Shown: positions 54,048 to 63,761, numbered from the stretch's first letter. The stretch: DNA of 64,000 nt from Hyphomicrobiales bacterium (GCA_017305715.1 JAFKKG010000027.1:62001-126000), one strand, 5' to 3'. Numbers and translations are program-made. The notes: a model not told the origin generated them from the letters alone.

Positions 54048-54373
54048 ATGGAATTCGAAAGCGTCGATCCCTCGGTGGTGAGGTCGATCGAGCAGCGCGA
54101 CTTCCTCAACGCATGGCTGCGCGGGGCGGCCAGGCACCGGCCCCTCCCCCTCCTCGATGGTTTCCAGCCGAACCGCGTCGGCGACGAACGATTTCAACCG
54201 TGCAGGATGCCGACGACAAGGACTGCTACGAGCGCCTGCTGATGGGACTGCGACCCAAAGCCGTGTCCGTGATTTTGGTCCGGGCGATCATCGATCGCGA
54301 TTTCGTGCCGAGCCGGGTCTTGCCGGACGAAGTGGTCGAACTGGATGAGGGCCTGCGCACAATCAAGCCTTGA
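54048..54373 (+). pseudogene. Degraded tandem copy of the PAS-domain gene
   Basis: Begins 4 nt after the intact gene. The first ~48 codons (M-E-F-E-S-V-D-P-S-V-V-R-S-I-E-Q-R-D-F-L) match its N-terminus. Then the frame is lost; the matching C-terminal part (C-Y-E-R-L-L-M and V-R-A-I-I-D-R-D-F) continues in another frame to the stop at 54371-54373. About 85 codons of the middle are missing. A partial duplication that has decayed explains the layout. Confidence 0.8.
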
Positions 54374-54379
54374 ACGTCA

Positions 54380-54754
54380 TCAAGCCTTGCGCTTGGCCTT
54401 CGACGCCACTTCCTTGGCGTAGATGTCCGGTTTGAATCCGACCAGCAATTTGCCGCCGAGGTCGAGCACCGGACGCTTGATCATCGACGGCTGCGCCAGC
54501 ATCAGCGCCAGCGCCTTGCGCTCGTTCAGACCATCCCGGTCGCTCTCCGGCAGCTTGCGAAAGGTGGTACCGGCGCGGTTGAGCAGGGTTTCCCAGCCGA
54601 GTTCGTCCGACCATTGCTTGAGCTTGTCCTTGGCGATGCCCGCACTCTTGTAGTCGTGGAAGTCGTAGACGACGCCATGGTCGTCGAGCCAGGCGCGGGC
54701 CTTCTTCATGGTATCGCAGTTCTTGATGCCGTAGATGGTGATTGATTTTGTCAT
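54380..54754 (-). CDS. ArsC/Spx-family reductase-like protein (YffB-like)
   Basis: 124 aa thioredoxin-fold protein starting I-T-I-Y-G-I-K-N-C-D-T-M-K-K-A, with the single active-site cysteine at C13 and the family motif M-I-K-R-P-V-L near the C-terminus. Spx/YffB-like members use glutathione or interact with polymerase; arsenate reduction is not implied since the C-x5-R arrangement is not seen. 29 nt downstream of dctA on the same strand. Confidence 0.83.
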   Translation of the reverse strand: MTKSITIYGIKNCDTMKKARAWLDDHGVVYDFHDYKSAGIAKDKLKQWSDELGWETLLNRAGTTFRKLPESDRDGLNERKALALMLAQPSMIKRPVLDLGGKLLVGFKPDIYAKEVASKAKRKA

Positions 54755-54783
54755 AGTGCCCCGTGTGCCCCGTGCGTGCTGCG

Positions 54784-56118
54784 TCAGTTTACGGCTTGCG
54801 CCCCGCCCGGCTCAAGCGCCTCGCCGAACTCGACCGGGTGCGCCATCGTCTCGTGCAATTTATCCATGTCCAGTTCGCCTTCCGAACGGCTGATGACGAT
54901 GCAGGCAACGCCGTTGCCGATGAGATTGGTCAGCGCACGACATTCGCTCATGAACTTGTCGATGCCAACCAGGATGGCGATCGACTGGATCGGTATGTCA
55001 GGCACGATGGAAAGCGTCGCGGCCAATGTGATGAACCCCGCCCCCGTGACGCCCGACGCCCCCTTTGAGGTGATGATGGCAATACCGAGAATGCCCAGTT
55101 CCTGCCAGATCGTCAGGTGTGTGTTGGTCGCCTGCGCCAGGAACAGCGTCGCCAGGGTCATGTAGATATTGGTGCCGTCGAGATTGAAGCTATAGCCGGT
55201 CGGGATCACGAGGCCGACCACCGGCCGCGACGCTCCGAGATGCTCCATCTTCTGGATCATCTGCGGCAACACCGTCTCCGATGACGAGGTGCCCAGCACG
55301 ATCAACAACTCGTCCTTGATATAGGCGATGAAACGAAGGATCGAGAAGCCGGAAAGGCGCGCAATCGAACCGAGCACGATCAGGACGAACAGGATGCTGG
55401 TGAGATAGAACGTCGCGATCAGCGCGATCAGGTTCCACAGCGCGCCGAGGCCGTAAGCGCCGACCGTGAAGGCCATGGCACCGAAGGCGCCGAGCGGCGC
55501 GAGGCGCACGATCATGCGGATGATGCCAAAGAACATCTTGGCGGCCTGGTCGACCGCACGGGAGATCGGCTCGCCGGCCTTGCCGAGAAACGCGATGGCA
55601 AACCCGGACAGGATCGACACCAGCAGCACCTGAAGCAGATCGCCGCGGGCGAGCGCCCCGAAATAGCTGTCCGGAATGATCCCGAGCAGATGCTCGACGA
55701 TACCGCTCTCTTTTGCCTTGGTGACATAGGTGGCGACGGATTTCGGATCGATGGTCGCCGGATCGATGTTGAAGCCGCGGCCGGGCTGCAGCACTTCGCC
55801 CACGATCAGGCCGATCGCCAGCGCCACGGTCGACACGACTTCGAAATAGATCAGCGCCTTCAGGCCAACACGGCCGACGCGCTTGAGATCTCCCATCGAC
55901 GAAATCCCGTGCACGACGGTGCAGAAAATCACCGGTGCAATCATCATCTTGATCAGGGCGATGAAACCGTCACCGAGCGGCTTCAGGTGCTTGCCGAAAT
56001 CCGGGAAGAACCTGCCGATCAGGACACCAAGCACGATCGCGATCAGCACCTGAAGATAGAGGATCTTGTACCAGGATTGATGACGATGGACGGCGGGACG
56101 GACGGCTTCTGCGGTCAT
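54784..56118 (-). CDS. dctA: C4-dicarboxylate transporter DctA
   Basis: 444 aa, the usual DctA size, from ATG 56118 with GAGGTCA upstream. Glutamate/aspartate:cation symporter fold: serine-rich hairpin [11 protein letters not shown], the [13 protein letters not shown] motif and the hairpin [11 protein letters not shown]. Imports succinate, fumarate and malate. In rhizobia DctA feeds bacteroids; dctB/dctD regulators are not in the window. Confidence 0.93.
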   Translation of the reverse strand: MTAEAVRPAVHRHQSWYKILYLQVLIAIVLGVLIGRFFPDFGKHLKPLGDGFIALIKMMIAPVIFCTVVHGISSMGDLKRVGRVGLKALIYFEVVSTVALAIGLIVGEVLQPGRGFNIDPATIDPKSVATYVTKAKESGIVEHLLGIIPDSYFGALARGDLLQVLLVSILSGFAIAFLGKAGEPISRAVDQAAKMFFGIIRMIVRLAPLGAFGAMAFTVGAYGLGALWNLIALIATFYLTSILFVLIVLGSIARLSGFSILRFIAYIKDELLIVLGTSSSETVLPQMIQKMEHLGASRPVVGLVIPTGYSFNLDGTNIYMTLATLFLAQATNTHLTIWQELGILGIAIITSKGASGVTGAGFITLAATLSIVPDIPIQSIAILVGIDKFMSECRALTNLIGNGVACIVISRSEGELDMDKLHETMAHPVEFGEALEPGGAQAVN

Positions 56119-56275
56119 GGTGACCTCGGGCAGCAATTGGGGCGGAAAGATCATGCGATGGAGCGGGGTGGCAGACAATGAATTTTGTCCTTTTCCACTT
56201 CACCGTCGCGTCATTTGCACTCGAATCTGCGATAGACTTGCCTTGTATCCACATGTCGTTGCTTTTGGGCGTCTC

Positions 56276-56434
56276 ATGGAATTCACCCTCTTGTTTCTCG
56301 CAGCGGGCATCGTGATGCTGGCGGCCTGGCGCGGTTCGCGCCCCCTTGCGCTCGGCCTGTACGCCGCCGTCATGGTCGCATGCGCCGCCACCTATCTGCA
56401 CCATGCCACCGACACGCTGAAACTGTCGTTCTGA
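56276..56434 (+). CDS. DUF5993-family small membrane protein
   Basis: 52 aa, two hydrophobic helices (L-L-F-L-A-A-G-I-V-M-L-A-A-W and A-L-G-L-Y-A-A-V-M-V-A). Ends 7 nt before dsbB, a pairing seen in many alphaproteobacteria, and probably contributes to the disulfide system. Its start (M-E-F-T-L-L-F) is the only ATG in a sensible position; too short for confident domain claims but the position and composition are convincing. Confidence 0.72.
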   Translation: MEFTLLFLAAGIVMLAAWRGSRPLALGLYAAVMVACAATYLHHATDTLKLSF

Positions 56435-56441
56435 GGCGCGC

Positions 56442-56999
56442 ATGACCCAGACCCGCGCCATCACCCTCAACGCCCTCAGCCTCTACGCCGTGGCGCTGGT
56501 GCTGGCGGCGGCGTTTGCGGCGCAACTCGTGCTGCATGAACTGCCCTGCCCGCTCTGCTTGCTGCAGCGCATCCTGTTTGCGATGCTCGCGATCGGCCCG
56601 ATCCTGAACATCCGCTTCGGGCCCCGCCCCAGCCACTATGCGCTGTCATTGCTGGCAGCGGTTGCCGGCGCAACCGCCTCGACGCGGCAGGTGCTGCTGC
56701 ACATCATGCCCGGCGACGCCGGCTACGGTTCGGCGCTGCTCGGCTATCACTACTATACCTGGGCGCTGATCGGCTTCATCGCCGCCATCGTGCTGCTGGC
56801 GGCGGTATTGCTGTTCGACCGGCAATTCGACGATGACGGCGCCGCCTTACCCCCGACCGGCGGCCTGTTCGCGCAGGCCGCGGTGTGGCTCGTGATCGGG
56901 CTCACCTCGCTCAACGTGATCTCGACATTGCTCGAATGCGGTTTTGGTGCCTGCGCCGACAATCCGACCGTCTACGAACTGCTCAAGCGGTTCTCTTAG
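56442..56999 (+). CDS. dsbB: Disulfide bond formation protein B (atypical)
   Basis: 185 aa with four or five membrane helices. The quinone-side pair C-P-L-C (C36, C39) is present. The second pair expected in the large periplasmic loop is absent there (the loop reads H-I-M-P-G-D-A-G-Y-G-S); instead C-G-F-G-A-C (C166, C171) lies near the C-terminus. DsbB passes electrons from the DsbA-type oxidase to quinone. The relocated pair suggests a subfamily that works with the upstream DUF5993 protein (inference). Confidence 0.87.
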   Translation: MTQTRAITLNALSLYAVALVLAAAFAAQLVLHELPCPLCLLQRILFAMLAIGPILNIRFGPRPSHYALSLLAAVAGATASTRQVLLHIMPGDAGYGSALLGYHYYTWALIGFIAAIVLLAAVLLFDRQFDDDGAALPPTGGLFAQAAVWLVIGLTSLNVISTLLECGFGACADNPTVYELLKRFS

Positions 57000-57000
57000 C

Positions 57001-57095
57001 GCATCGGTTCTGATTGTAATCAGAGCCGATGCGCCAGACTCTTGTTTTGACGCGTTTTCTTCACGCGAACCGGGATCCACTTCGCTCGAAAACGC
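57001..57095. repeat. Composite repeat: 15-bp hairpin plus 47-nt GACGCGTTTTC element
   Basis: Hairpin 57001-57015 with 57018-57032 (one G-U), then 57049-57095, a 47-nt block that matches 38101-38147 in 45 positions. It separates the convergent dsbB and GST genes. The two copies share layout but not the hairpin sequence. Confidence 0.8.
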
Positions 57096-57096
57096 T

Positions 57097-57801
57097 CTAC
57101 GGCCGCTTGGGAATGTTGAGGCCGCGCTCGACGGCAGGCCGCGCCAGGCCGCGTTCCAGCCACGCCGGCACGTGCGTGAGGTTATCGAACGCAACCAGCT
57201 CGTGCGCCCCATAGAAGCCGATCAGATTGCGCACCCAGCCGAGCATGGAAATATCGGCAATGCTATATTCGTCATCCATCACCCATTGGCGGCCGCCCAG
57301 ATGTGTCTCCAGCACGCCAAGCAGGCGCCTTGATTCGGCGACATAGCGTTCGAGCGGCCGCTTGTCGGGAAAATCCTTGCCGGCGAATTTGTGGAAGAAG
57401 CCGACCTGGCCGAACATCGGCCCGATGCCACCGATCTGGAAGTGAACCCATTGAATGGCCTGCCAGCGGCGCGCCGCGTCCGACGGCAGCAGCTTGCCGG
57501 TCTTCTCGGCGAGGTATTGCAGGATCGCGCCGGATTCAAACAGGCCAAGCGGCTTGCCGCCGGGACCATCGGGATCGAGGATCGCTGGAATCTTGCCGTT
57601 CGGATTCAGCGAGAGGAATTCCGGAGTCTTCTGATCGTCCTTGTTGAAATCGACGAGATGCACTTCGTAAGGCAGCCCGATCTCTTCCAGCATGATCGAG
57701 ATCTTGACGCCGTTCGGCGTCGGCAGCGAATAAAGCTGCAGCCGATCGGGATGTTGCGCGGGCCAGCGTTGGGTGATGGGAAAGGCGGAAAGGTCGGACA
57801 T
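57097..57801 (-). CDS. Glutathione S-transferase, YfcG/Ure2p-like (nu class)
   Basis: 234 aa. N-terminal thioredoxin-like domain with the nu-class motif S-L-P-T-P-N-G-V-K, the glutathione-binding N-P-N-G-K-I-P-A-I and E-S-G-A-I-L; C-terminal helical domain ends with F-D-N-L-T-H-V-P-A-W. Members often have disulfide-reductase activity with glutathione rather than transferase activity. Single gene. Confidence 0.87.
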   Translation of the reverse strand: MSDLSAFPITQRWPAQHPDRLQLYSLPTPNGVKISIMLEEIGLPYEVHLVDFNKDDQKTPEFLSLNPNGKIPAILDPDGPGGKPLGLFESGAILQYLAEKTGKLLPSDAARRWQAIQWVHFQIGGIGPMFGQVGFFHKFAGKDFPDKRPLERYVAESRRLLGVLETHLGGRQWVMDDEYSIADISMLGWVRNLIGFYGAHELVAFDNLTHVPAWLERGLARPAVERGLNIPKRP

Positions 57802-57972
57802 TGAAACTCATTCTTTTGATGGTTGTTGTTGACTGCTAATGTACGGCGGCAGCCATGCATAACAAGGGTCAGCGTCGTCAGCGCAGTGATCAGCGCGCCC
57901 AATGGATCCGACTGAAACCCGCGCGCCACTGCATGATGGCCTGTTGCTCGGCGCAAGCCGGGAGCCGCGCCA

Positions 57973-58653
57973 TCACCCCCGCTTCCGCAACACCGTCACG
58001 TGCAGCCGGCGGCGGATTTCCATGCCCTGCCTTCGGTACAGGGCGATGGCCGATTCATTGTGCGAAAATACATGCAGGAACGGAATCTCGCCGCGCGCCA
58101 CGATTCCGCGGGCCACGGCGCCGAGCAGCGCCTGGGCGTAGCCGCGGCCGCGATAAGATGGATGCACGCAGACGGCGGTCATCTCGGTGTAATTGCCGGG
58201 CTTCATGCGCTCGCCGGTCATCGCCACGAGCTGGCCATCGACCCTGATGCCGAGGAAGGTTCCGAGTTCATGGGTTCGCGTACCGAAGGGACCGGGCTTT
58301 GTCAGTTCGACCAGCGTGATCATCTCGGGCACGTCGGCCTCGCCAAGCGTGACAATCTCGACGCCGGGAAGCGGACTTTCCGCTGGCGTGCCGATCATCT
58401 GCTCGCCGGTATCGGCGAGCCGCACCTCGAACGCATCAGGTGCGGTCACCGCATCCGGCGTAAACAGCACGGCGATCTCGGTTCCGGACATCAGTTCGCC
58501 AAGCGCCGCAAAGCTGCCGGGCGACATGTCGACCATGTCGGCGAACGGCCCGACCGCCGGCGGATAGCGCCGCGCCAGCGCGCCGCCTTCCGCCAACGCC
58601 TGCTGCCGGGTCGTCAGCGCGCTCCAGACCGGTTGATCGAGCGGATGGGCCAT
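57973..58653 (-). CDS. GNAT-family acetyltransferase
   Basis: 226 aa. The acetyl-CoA-binding motif is H-P-S-Y-R-G-R-G-Y-A-Q-A-L-L (R-G-x-G), followed by F-L-H-V-F-S-H-N-E-S-A-I-A-L-Y, the FR47-like signature. The N-terminal half is not recognised. It starts 22 nt after the IlvD-like gene stop and may be cotranscribed. Substrate unknown. Confidence 0.85.
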   Translation of the reverse strand: MAHPLDQPVWSALTTRQQALAEGGALARRYPPAVGPFADMVDMSPGSFAALGELMSGTEIAVLFTPDAVTAPDAFEVRLADTGEQMIGTPAESPLPGVEIVTLGEADVPEMITLVELTKPGPFGTRTHELGTFLGIRVDGQLVAMTGERMKPGNYTEMTAVCVHPSYRGRGYAQALLGAVARGIVARGEIPFLHVFSHNESAIALYRRQGMEIRRRLHVTVLRKRG

Positions 58654-58675
58654 GGTTTTGCCGATCAGGGTTCGA

Positions 58676-60391
58676 TCAGAGCACGCATCCGTAATGCGCC
58701 GACGATACCAGGCGGATATATTTGTCGTGCACCGAGCCGCGCCGCACCCGCGCGGCGTCCGGCGCGCGCCAGTCGGCCATGCGCCGGGCGATCTCCTCTG
58801 GCGAAACCTCGAGGGTAACGGTGCGGCCGCCGGGATCGATCACGATCACATCGCCGTCGCGCACCGCCGCGATGGGACCGCCGCGCGCGGCCTCCGGGGA
58901 GACATGGCCGATCAGGATGCCATGCGAAACGCCGGAGAAGCGTCCGTCGGTGATCAGCGCGACACCCTCACCAAGACCCTGCCCCTGCAACTGGATCGTC
59001 AGCATCACCATTTCGGGCATGCCGGGCCCGCCGATCGGGCCGACATTACGCACCACGATCACATTGCCCGGCACGATCCCGCCGGCCCGGATCGCGGCCA
59101 TGGTGGCGGCCTCGGATTCGAACACCCGCGCGGTGCCGCGGAATTGGCCGTTGTCGAGCGTCTTGCCCGACAGTTTGAGCAGGCAGCTTTCCGGCGCGAG
59201 ATTGCCCTTCAGGACGCTGATGTGGTTGTTCGGCGGCGCCACGGGACTGGAGACCGGAGCAACGATCTTCTGCGAGCCGATCTGCTCCAGCGTCGGGACG
59301 CCGGCGAGATTTTCCGCCAGCGTCTTGCCGGTCACCGTCATGACGTCGCCATGCAGCAGGCCGTTGCGCAGCAATTCTTTCATCACCACGGGAACGCCGC
59401 CGATCGCATGCAGGCTTCCCATCGCAAAGGGTCCGTGCGGCTGCAGGTCGGCCAACAGCGGCACCCGCTCGCCGACCGCCTGGATGCGCTCGATCCCGAC
59501 CGGCACCTGCGCCTCGCGCGCAACCGCGAGCAGATGCAGGTACATGTTGGTCGAGCCGCCCATCGCATAGACGGTCGTGATCGCGTTCTCGAACGCCCGC
59601 TCCGTCATGATGTCGCGCGGCCGGATGCCCGCCTCCATCAGGCGGTACAGCGCCTCGACAGAGGCGCGGGCCTGCGCCCGGACGTCGGCATGGATGTCGC
59701 TGCCGGCGTGGTAGTCGGCGGGATGCGAGGCCCCGCGCGGCAGCATCATGCCGATGGCTTCGGCGATCGTGCTCATGGTGTTGGCCGTGAACATCGCCCC
59801 GCACGTGCCGCTGCCCGGCATCACGTTGCGCTCGATCTCGGTCAGTTCTTCCGGAGAGATGCGGCCGGACTCCTTGGCCGCGCGCGCCTCGGCATAATCC
59901 ATGATGGTCAGATTGTTGCCCTTGCCGGCCCAGGCGCCGAACGACACCCGTCCCGGCGAACTGGTGCCGGGATAGAGTACCAGCCCAAACGCGTTGGTCC
60001 GCGCCAGCGGCATCAGCGCGGCAGCGCCGGTCTTGTCGCAGCCGGAGATCACGATCATGGCGTCGCCATGGTGCGCGTAGTGGCCGATCTCGAAACAGTC
60101 GGCGACGACGTCGCGTGATGCGAGGCTGTAGCCCGCGGTCGGCGTGCCCTGCGTCAAAGCGTCCGACACCGCGGGCGCGCCGACGATCAGCCCCTGCCCG
60201 CCACGCTCGGCGAGGAGTTCGACCAGCAGGTCCGTGATGGTGCGCACGCGGTTGTTGCAACGATGCGCGTTGGTATAGGCGCTGGCGATCGTCACCACCG
60301 CGCTGGCTTTCGCGGCACGGTCGGGCTCGAAGCCGGCCGCGCGCAATTCGACACGGGCGTTCTTCCAATAGGTGCTGCTGTCGTCAACCAT
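58676..60391 (-). CDS. IlvD/Edd-family dehydratase (dihydroxy-acid or sugar-acid dehydratase)
   Basis: 571 aa. Three cysteines expected for the Fe-S cluster are present: C45 (H-R-C-N-N), C119 (I-S-G-C-D-K-T) and C198 (G-S-G-T-C-G-A). The first motif is H-R-C-N rather than the P-C-N of canonical IlvD, so this may dehydrate a sugar acid (arabonate, gluconate type) rather than serve branched-chain amino acid synthesis. Late motif G-P-G-M-P-E-M is present. Neighbours do not settle the substrate. Confidence 0.86.
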   Translation of the reverse strand: MVDDSSTYWKNARVELRAAGFEPDRAAKASAVVTIASAYTNAHRCNNRVRTITDLLVELLAERGGQGLIVGAPAVSDALTQGTPTAGYSLASRDVVADCFEIGHYAHHGDAMIVISGCDKTGAAALMPLARTNAFGLVLYPGTSSPGRVSFGAWAGKGNNLTIMDYAEARAAKESGRISPEELTEIERNVMPGSGTCGAMFTANTMSTIAEAIGMMLPRGASHPADYHAGSDIHADVRAQARASVEALYRLMEAGIRPRDIMTERAFENAITTVYAMGGSTNMYLHLLAVAREAQVPVGIERIQAVGERVPLLADLQPHGPFAMGSLHAIGGVPVVMKELLRNGLLHGDVMTVTGKTLAENLAGVPTLEQIGSQKIVAPVSSPVAPPNNHISVLKGNLAPESCLLKLSGKTLDNGQFRGTARVFESEAATMAAIRAGGIVPGNVIVVRNVGPIGGPGMPEMVMLTIQLQGQGLGEGVALITDGRFSGVSHGILIGHVSPEAARGGPIAAVRDGDVIVIDPGGRTVTLEVSPEEIARRMADWRAPDAARVRRGSVHDKYIRLVSSAHYGCVL

Positions 60392-60397
60392 GGTGGC

Positions 60398-61732
60398 TCA
60401 TTTGCCTCTTGCGTGCTGGTCGAAGGCGCTGAGCACCGCCAGCGTCATCGCGGTGATGCCGGTTTGAATCGTCGGCTTCGGCACCGGCGCGAACAGCGGC
60501 GAATGGTTGGCCGGCATCGGGGTGCCGCTGGCGTTGGCTGCGCTCCACCGCTCGGGATCGTGGACGCCGATGTTGAACATCATCGACGGCACCCCGGCGG
60601 CGGCGAATTCGGAAAAATCCTCGCTTGGCGTGCCCGGCGGTGAAATCCTGAACTTGTCGCCATACGCAGCCTTCAGCGCCTTCTCCGCGGTCGCAACCAC
60701 CGCTGGATCATTCATCACCGCCTTGGCGCCCTCGACAATCCTGATGTCGGGCGCCGGCGCATCCGACATCGCGGCCGCCGCCTTCGCCACCCGTTCGATT
60801 CCGGCATGCAGTTTGGCGCGCACCTGCGGCTTGAAGGTGCGGATGGTGCCCTGCAATACCGCTTCATCGGGGATGATATTGCCGACCGTACCGCTCTGGA
60901 TCGCACCGATGCTGACCACCGCGAATTCGGTCGGGTCCTTTTCGCGGCTGATCACGCTTTGCACGTCGACGATGAACCGCGCGGCGATCATGATGGGATC
61001 GATGGTTGCCTGCGGTGTCGCGCCATGGCCGCCGCGGCCGCGGAACTTGATGTAGAGACCGTCGGCAACCGACGAACCCACGCCGACGCGATAGGCCAGA
61101 TTGCCGTGCGGGAAGCCGCCGGCATGCAGCGCGAAGGCGAAATCGGGCTTCTTGAATCGTGTGAACAGGCCATCGTCCAGCATCGCCTTGGCGCCCGCGA
61201 CGATTTCCTCGGCCGGTTGGGCGATGAACATCAGCGTGCCCTGCCACTGGTCCTTGAGCCCGACCAGCATCTTCGCCGTTCCGACCCAGCTCGCCATATG
61301 GATGTCGTGGCCGCAGCTATGGGCGACAAACGATTCCTTGCCACCGGACATGGCCTTGTCGCGGCTTGCATAATCGAGCCCGGTTTTCTCCTCCATGGGC
61401 AGCGCATCAAGTTCGGTACGCACCAGGATGGTGGGGCCGTCCCCGTTCTTGTAGATCGCGACCAGACCGGTCTTGCCGACCTTTTCCGTGACCTCGAAGC
61501 CAAGCGCGCGCATCTCGGCGGCGAGTTTTGCCGCGGTCTTTACCTCCTGAAAGGCGAGTTCAGGGTGGGCATGAATGTCCTTGTAGAGCGCGTCGAGTTT
61601 CGGATAGTCGGCTTCAAACGATTTCTCGATCGAAGCCTTGAGCGCGGGAACGTCCATCTCGGCATGTGCAGGCCATAGCGTGAGGGCGCAGAGCGCCGAT
61701 GACACGAGCAATGATCCGGCAAAATGCTTCAT
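60398..61732 (-). CDS. Exported M20-family metallo-amidohydrolase
   Basis: 444 aa with signal peptide (L-L-V-S-S-A-L-C-A-L-T-L, cleavage near A-H-A). M20D features: H-A-H-P-E-L-A-F at residues 54-61, R-T-E-L-D-A-L-P, and the metal-site motif A-H-S-C-G-H-D (C140, H142). Members hydrolyse N-acyl amino acids such as hippurate or indole-acetyl conjugates. Being exported is common in this group. Ends 6 nt from the IlvD-like start, so the two may be cotranscribed. Confidence 0.87.
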   Translation of the reverse strand: MKHFAGSLLVSSALCALTLWPAHAEMDVPALKASIEKSFEADYPKLDALYKDIHAHPELAFQEVKTAAKLAAEMRALGFEVTEKVGKTGLVAIYKNGDGPTILVRTELDALPMEEKTGLDYASRDKAMSGGKESFVAHSCGHDIHMASWVGTAKMLVGLKDQWQGTLMFIAQPAEEIVAGAKAMLDDGLFTRFKKPDFAFALHAGGFPHGNLAYRVGVGSSVADGLYIKFRGRGGHGATPQATIDPIMIAARFIVDVQSVISREKDPTEFAVVSIGAIQSGTVGNIIPDEAVLQGTIRTFKPQVRAKLHAGIERVAKAAAAMSDAPAPDIRIVEGAKAVMNDPAVVATAEKALKAAYGDKFRISPPGTPSEDFSEFAAAGVPSMMFNIGVHDPERWSAANASGTPMPANHSPLFAPVPKPTIQTGITAMTLAVLSAFDQHARGK

Positions 61733-61801
61733 GACGGCGACACTCCCCTGTTTCCCGGCGCTGTTCCTGCCGGCAAGCTTGAACGACGGCTCGCTAGGTG
61801 T

Positions 61802-62152
61802 CTAGCTGGTTTTGCCGTCGTCAAAACTCACGATCACGGCCGCGTTGGCGATCAGGATGGGATCGTTGCCCAGATCGGACGGAATCTCGAGCCCGCCCGC
61901 GATCGCCTTCACGGTCTTGGTGCCATATGGCAGTTCCTTGGCGACCTCAGCGATATCCACCGCCTCGGGGTTCGGCACGGCGATGGTGACATCGACGAAC
62001 ATGTCGTTGGCGGTCTTGCCCAGCATCCGGAAGAAGCCGAGGCTGGAGTGGCGGATCGCATCGGAGACCGCGCGCTTGGCGGCCTTGGTGGCGTCGCGGC
62101 CATGAACGTCAACGCCCATGCCCATTTCGGTGATACAGCGCACGCGTGCCAT
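61802..62152 (-). CDS. Lin0512-family protein
   Basis: 116 aa from ATG 62152; upstream in-frame sequence is not protein-like. Reads M-A-R-V-R-C-I-T-E-M-G-M-G-V-D-V-H-G with D-A-T-K-A-A-K-R-A-V-S-D-A-I-R-H-S-S, the pattern of the Lin0512 family (ring-shaped small proteins, function unknown). Possibly translated with the M20 gene 70 nt downstream. Confidence 0.8.
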   Translation of the reverse strand: MARVRCITEMGMGVDVHGRDATKAAKRAVSDAIRHSSLGFFRMLGKTANDMFVDVTIAVPNPEAVDIAEVAKELPYGTKTVKAIAGGLEIPSDLGNDPILIANAAVIVSFDDGKTS

Positions 62153-62393
62153 CGGTTTATTGCTTTCGTTGGAGTGCGGGACGTTTTGTGGTGACGCCGA
62201 CTTATAGACCAGCGGAAAAGCAGGCGCGAGGCTGGCCAAAAAAAAGAAAAGCGGACCTGTCGGAATCCGTCCCGCCCGTTCGTCCTTCCGGACGAACCCA
62301 CGTCCACGGAGTTGAAAACGGCCAATAATCCCCACTAATCCGCCTTCCGACCCCGCCACCTCACCGAACTCACCCCATGAAGGACATCCGTCA

Positions 62394-62831
62394 ATGACTT
62401 CCATCACGCCATTCCTCTGGTTCGACAACAACGTCCCCGCGGCAGTCGCCTTCTACAAATCGGTGTTCCCCAATGCCAAGGTCGAAGTCGTCAACGACTT
62501 CATGGCGAGCTTCGAGCTCGAGGGACAGAAGTTCAACGCCCTCAATGGCGGCCCCAAGTATAAATTCAACGAAGCCGTTTCCTTTTTCATCAGCGTCGAG
62601 ACCCAGGAGCAGGTCGACTATTTCTGGGATAGACTGACCGCCGATGGCGGCGAGGAATCGCAATGCGGATGGCTCAAGGATAAGTTCGGCCTGTCCTGGC
62701 AGGTCGTGCCCACGGCGCTCGGCCGCTATCTCGGCGATCCCGATCGCACCAAGGCCAATCGCGCCATGCAGGCCATGATGAAGATGCAGAAGATCATCAT
62801 TGCCGACCTCGACAAGGCATTTGCCGGTTGA
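62394..62831 (+). CDS. VOC-fold protein (PhnB-like)
   Basis: 145 aa. Begins T-P-F-L-W-F-D-N-N-V-P-A-A-V-A-F-Y, with E-Q-V-D-Y-F-W-D-R-L and C-G-W-L-K-D-K-F-G-L-S-W-Q in the second half, the pattern of the PhnB/3-demethylubiquinone-methyltransferase-like VOC group. Many are of unknown function. It precedes the DHFR-like gene by 19 nt in a likely two-gene operon. Confidence 0.85.
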   Translation: MTSITPFLWFDNNVPAAVAFYKSVFPNAKVEVVNDFMASFELEGQKFNALNGGPKYKFNEAVSFFISVETQEQVDYFWDRLTADGGEESQCGWLKDKFGLSWQVVPTALGRYLGDPDRTKANRAMQAMMKMQKIIIADLDKAFAG

Positions 62832-62850
62832 TCGCGGAAAAGGAAACCAA

Positions 62851-63504
62851 ATGGCAAAAGTTCGCGTCAACAGTTTCAGCGTTTCGATCGATGGATATGG
62901 CGCCGGTCCCGGCCAGGCGCTCGAGCATCCGATGGGCGTCGGCGGCATGCCACTGCACGAATGGGTGCTGCCGACGCGCATGTTTCAGGCGATGATCGGC
63001 AAGGAAGGCGGCAAGACCGGAATCGACAACGAGTTCGCGACGCGCGGCATGGAAGGGCTCGGCGCCTGGATCCTCGGCCGCAACATGTTCGGGCCCATTC
63101 GCGGACCGTGGACGGACGATCAGTGGAAGGGCTGGTGGGGCGACAACCCGCCCTATCACACGCCGGTCTTCGTGCTCACCCATCACGCAAGACCATCGAT
63201 CGAGATGGAGGGCGGCACGACGTTTCACTTCGTCACCGATGGCATCCACGCCGCCTTGCAGCGGGCGAAAGAAGCCGCCGGAACGCGCGACGTGAGGATC
63301 GGCGGCGGCGCCGCAACGATCCGGCAATATCTCAAAGCGGGACTGATCGACACCCTGCATCTGGCGATCTCGCCGGTCCTGCTCGGCAGCGGCGAAAACC
63401 TGCTTGCGGATATCGATCTGGCGCAGCTCGGATACCGCTGCAGCGAGCACGTCAGCAGCGCCGCCGCCATGCATGTCGTGATCACGAAATCGCAGCGAGA
63501 GTGA
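62851..63504 (+). CDS. Dihydrofolate-reductase-like (RibD C-terminal domain) protein
   Basis: 217 aa from ATG 62851, preceded by AAAGGAAACC. RibD-C/DHFR fold: start V-R-V-N-S-F-S-V-S-I-D-G, middle R-N-M-F-G-P-I-R-G and V-F-V-L-T-H-H, late V-R-I-G-G-G-A-A and L-H-L-A-I-S-P-V-L-L-G. NADPH-binding elements are present; these homologues are often annotated as dihydrofolate reductases but the substrate is unknown. Confidence 0.85.
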   Translation: MAKVRVNSFSVSIDGYGAGPGQALEHPMGVGGMPLHEWVLPTRMFQAMIGKEGGKTGIDNEFATRGMEGLGAWILGRNMFGPIRGPWTDDQWKGWWGDNPPYHTPVFVLTHHARPSIEMEGGTTFHFVTDGIHAALQRAKEAAGTRDVRIGGGAATIRQYLKAGLIDTLHLAISPVLLGSGENLLADIDLAQLGYRCSEHVSSAAAMHVVITKSQRE

Positions 63505-63761
63505 TTTACGTCACGTGCGTCCGATGATCGCGCCGTCGGTTGCAACATTGCTCGCCTTGCCGCTTGACATCCGCCAAGCGCGGGCGTATCTCCCGCGCCC
63601 TCGCGAACAATCGGGTTTGCGAACCAACATGAGCCCTGTGATGAACCACGGATACAAAATGCGCGTCGAACTATCGAGAGGCTGTTTGCCGATCGATGGC
63701 ACACGCCTGGCTCATGGGAACGATCTTGCGTAAGTGAGATCGACAGTCCGCATCTCACGGA

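Noticed and set aside
58652-60118. Long antisense frame over the IlvD-like gene
   Set aside because: The dehydratase has all three cluster cysteines and long conserved motifs; the antisense one has none.
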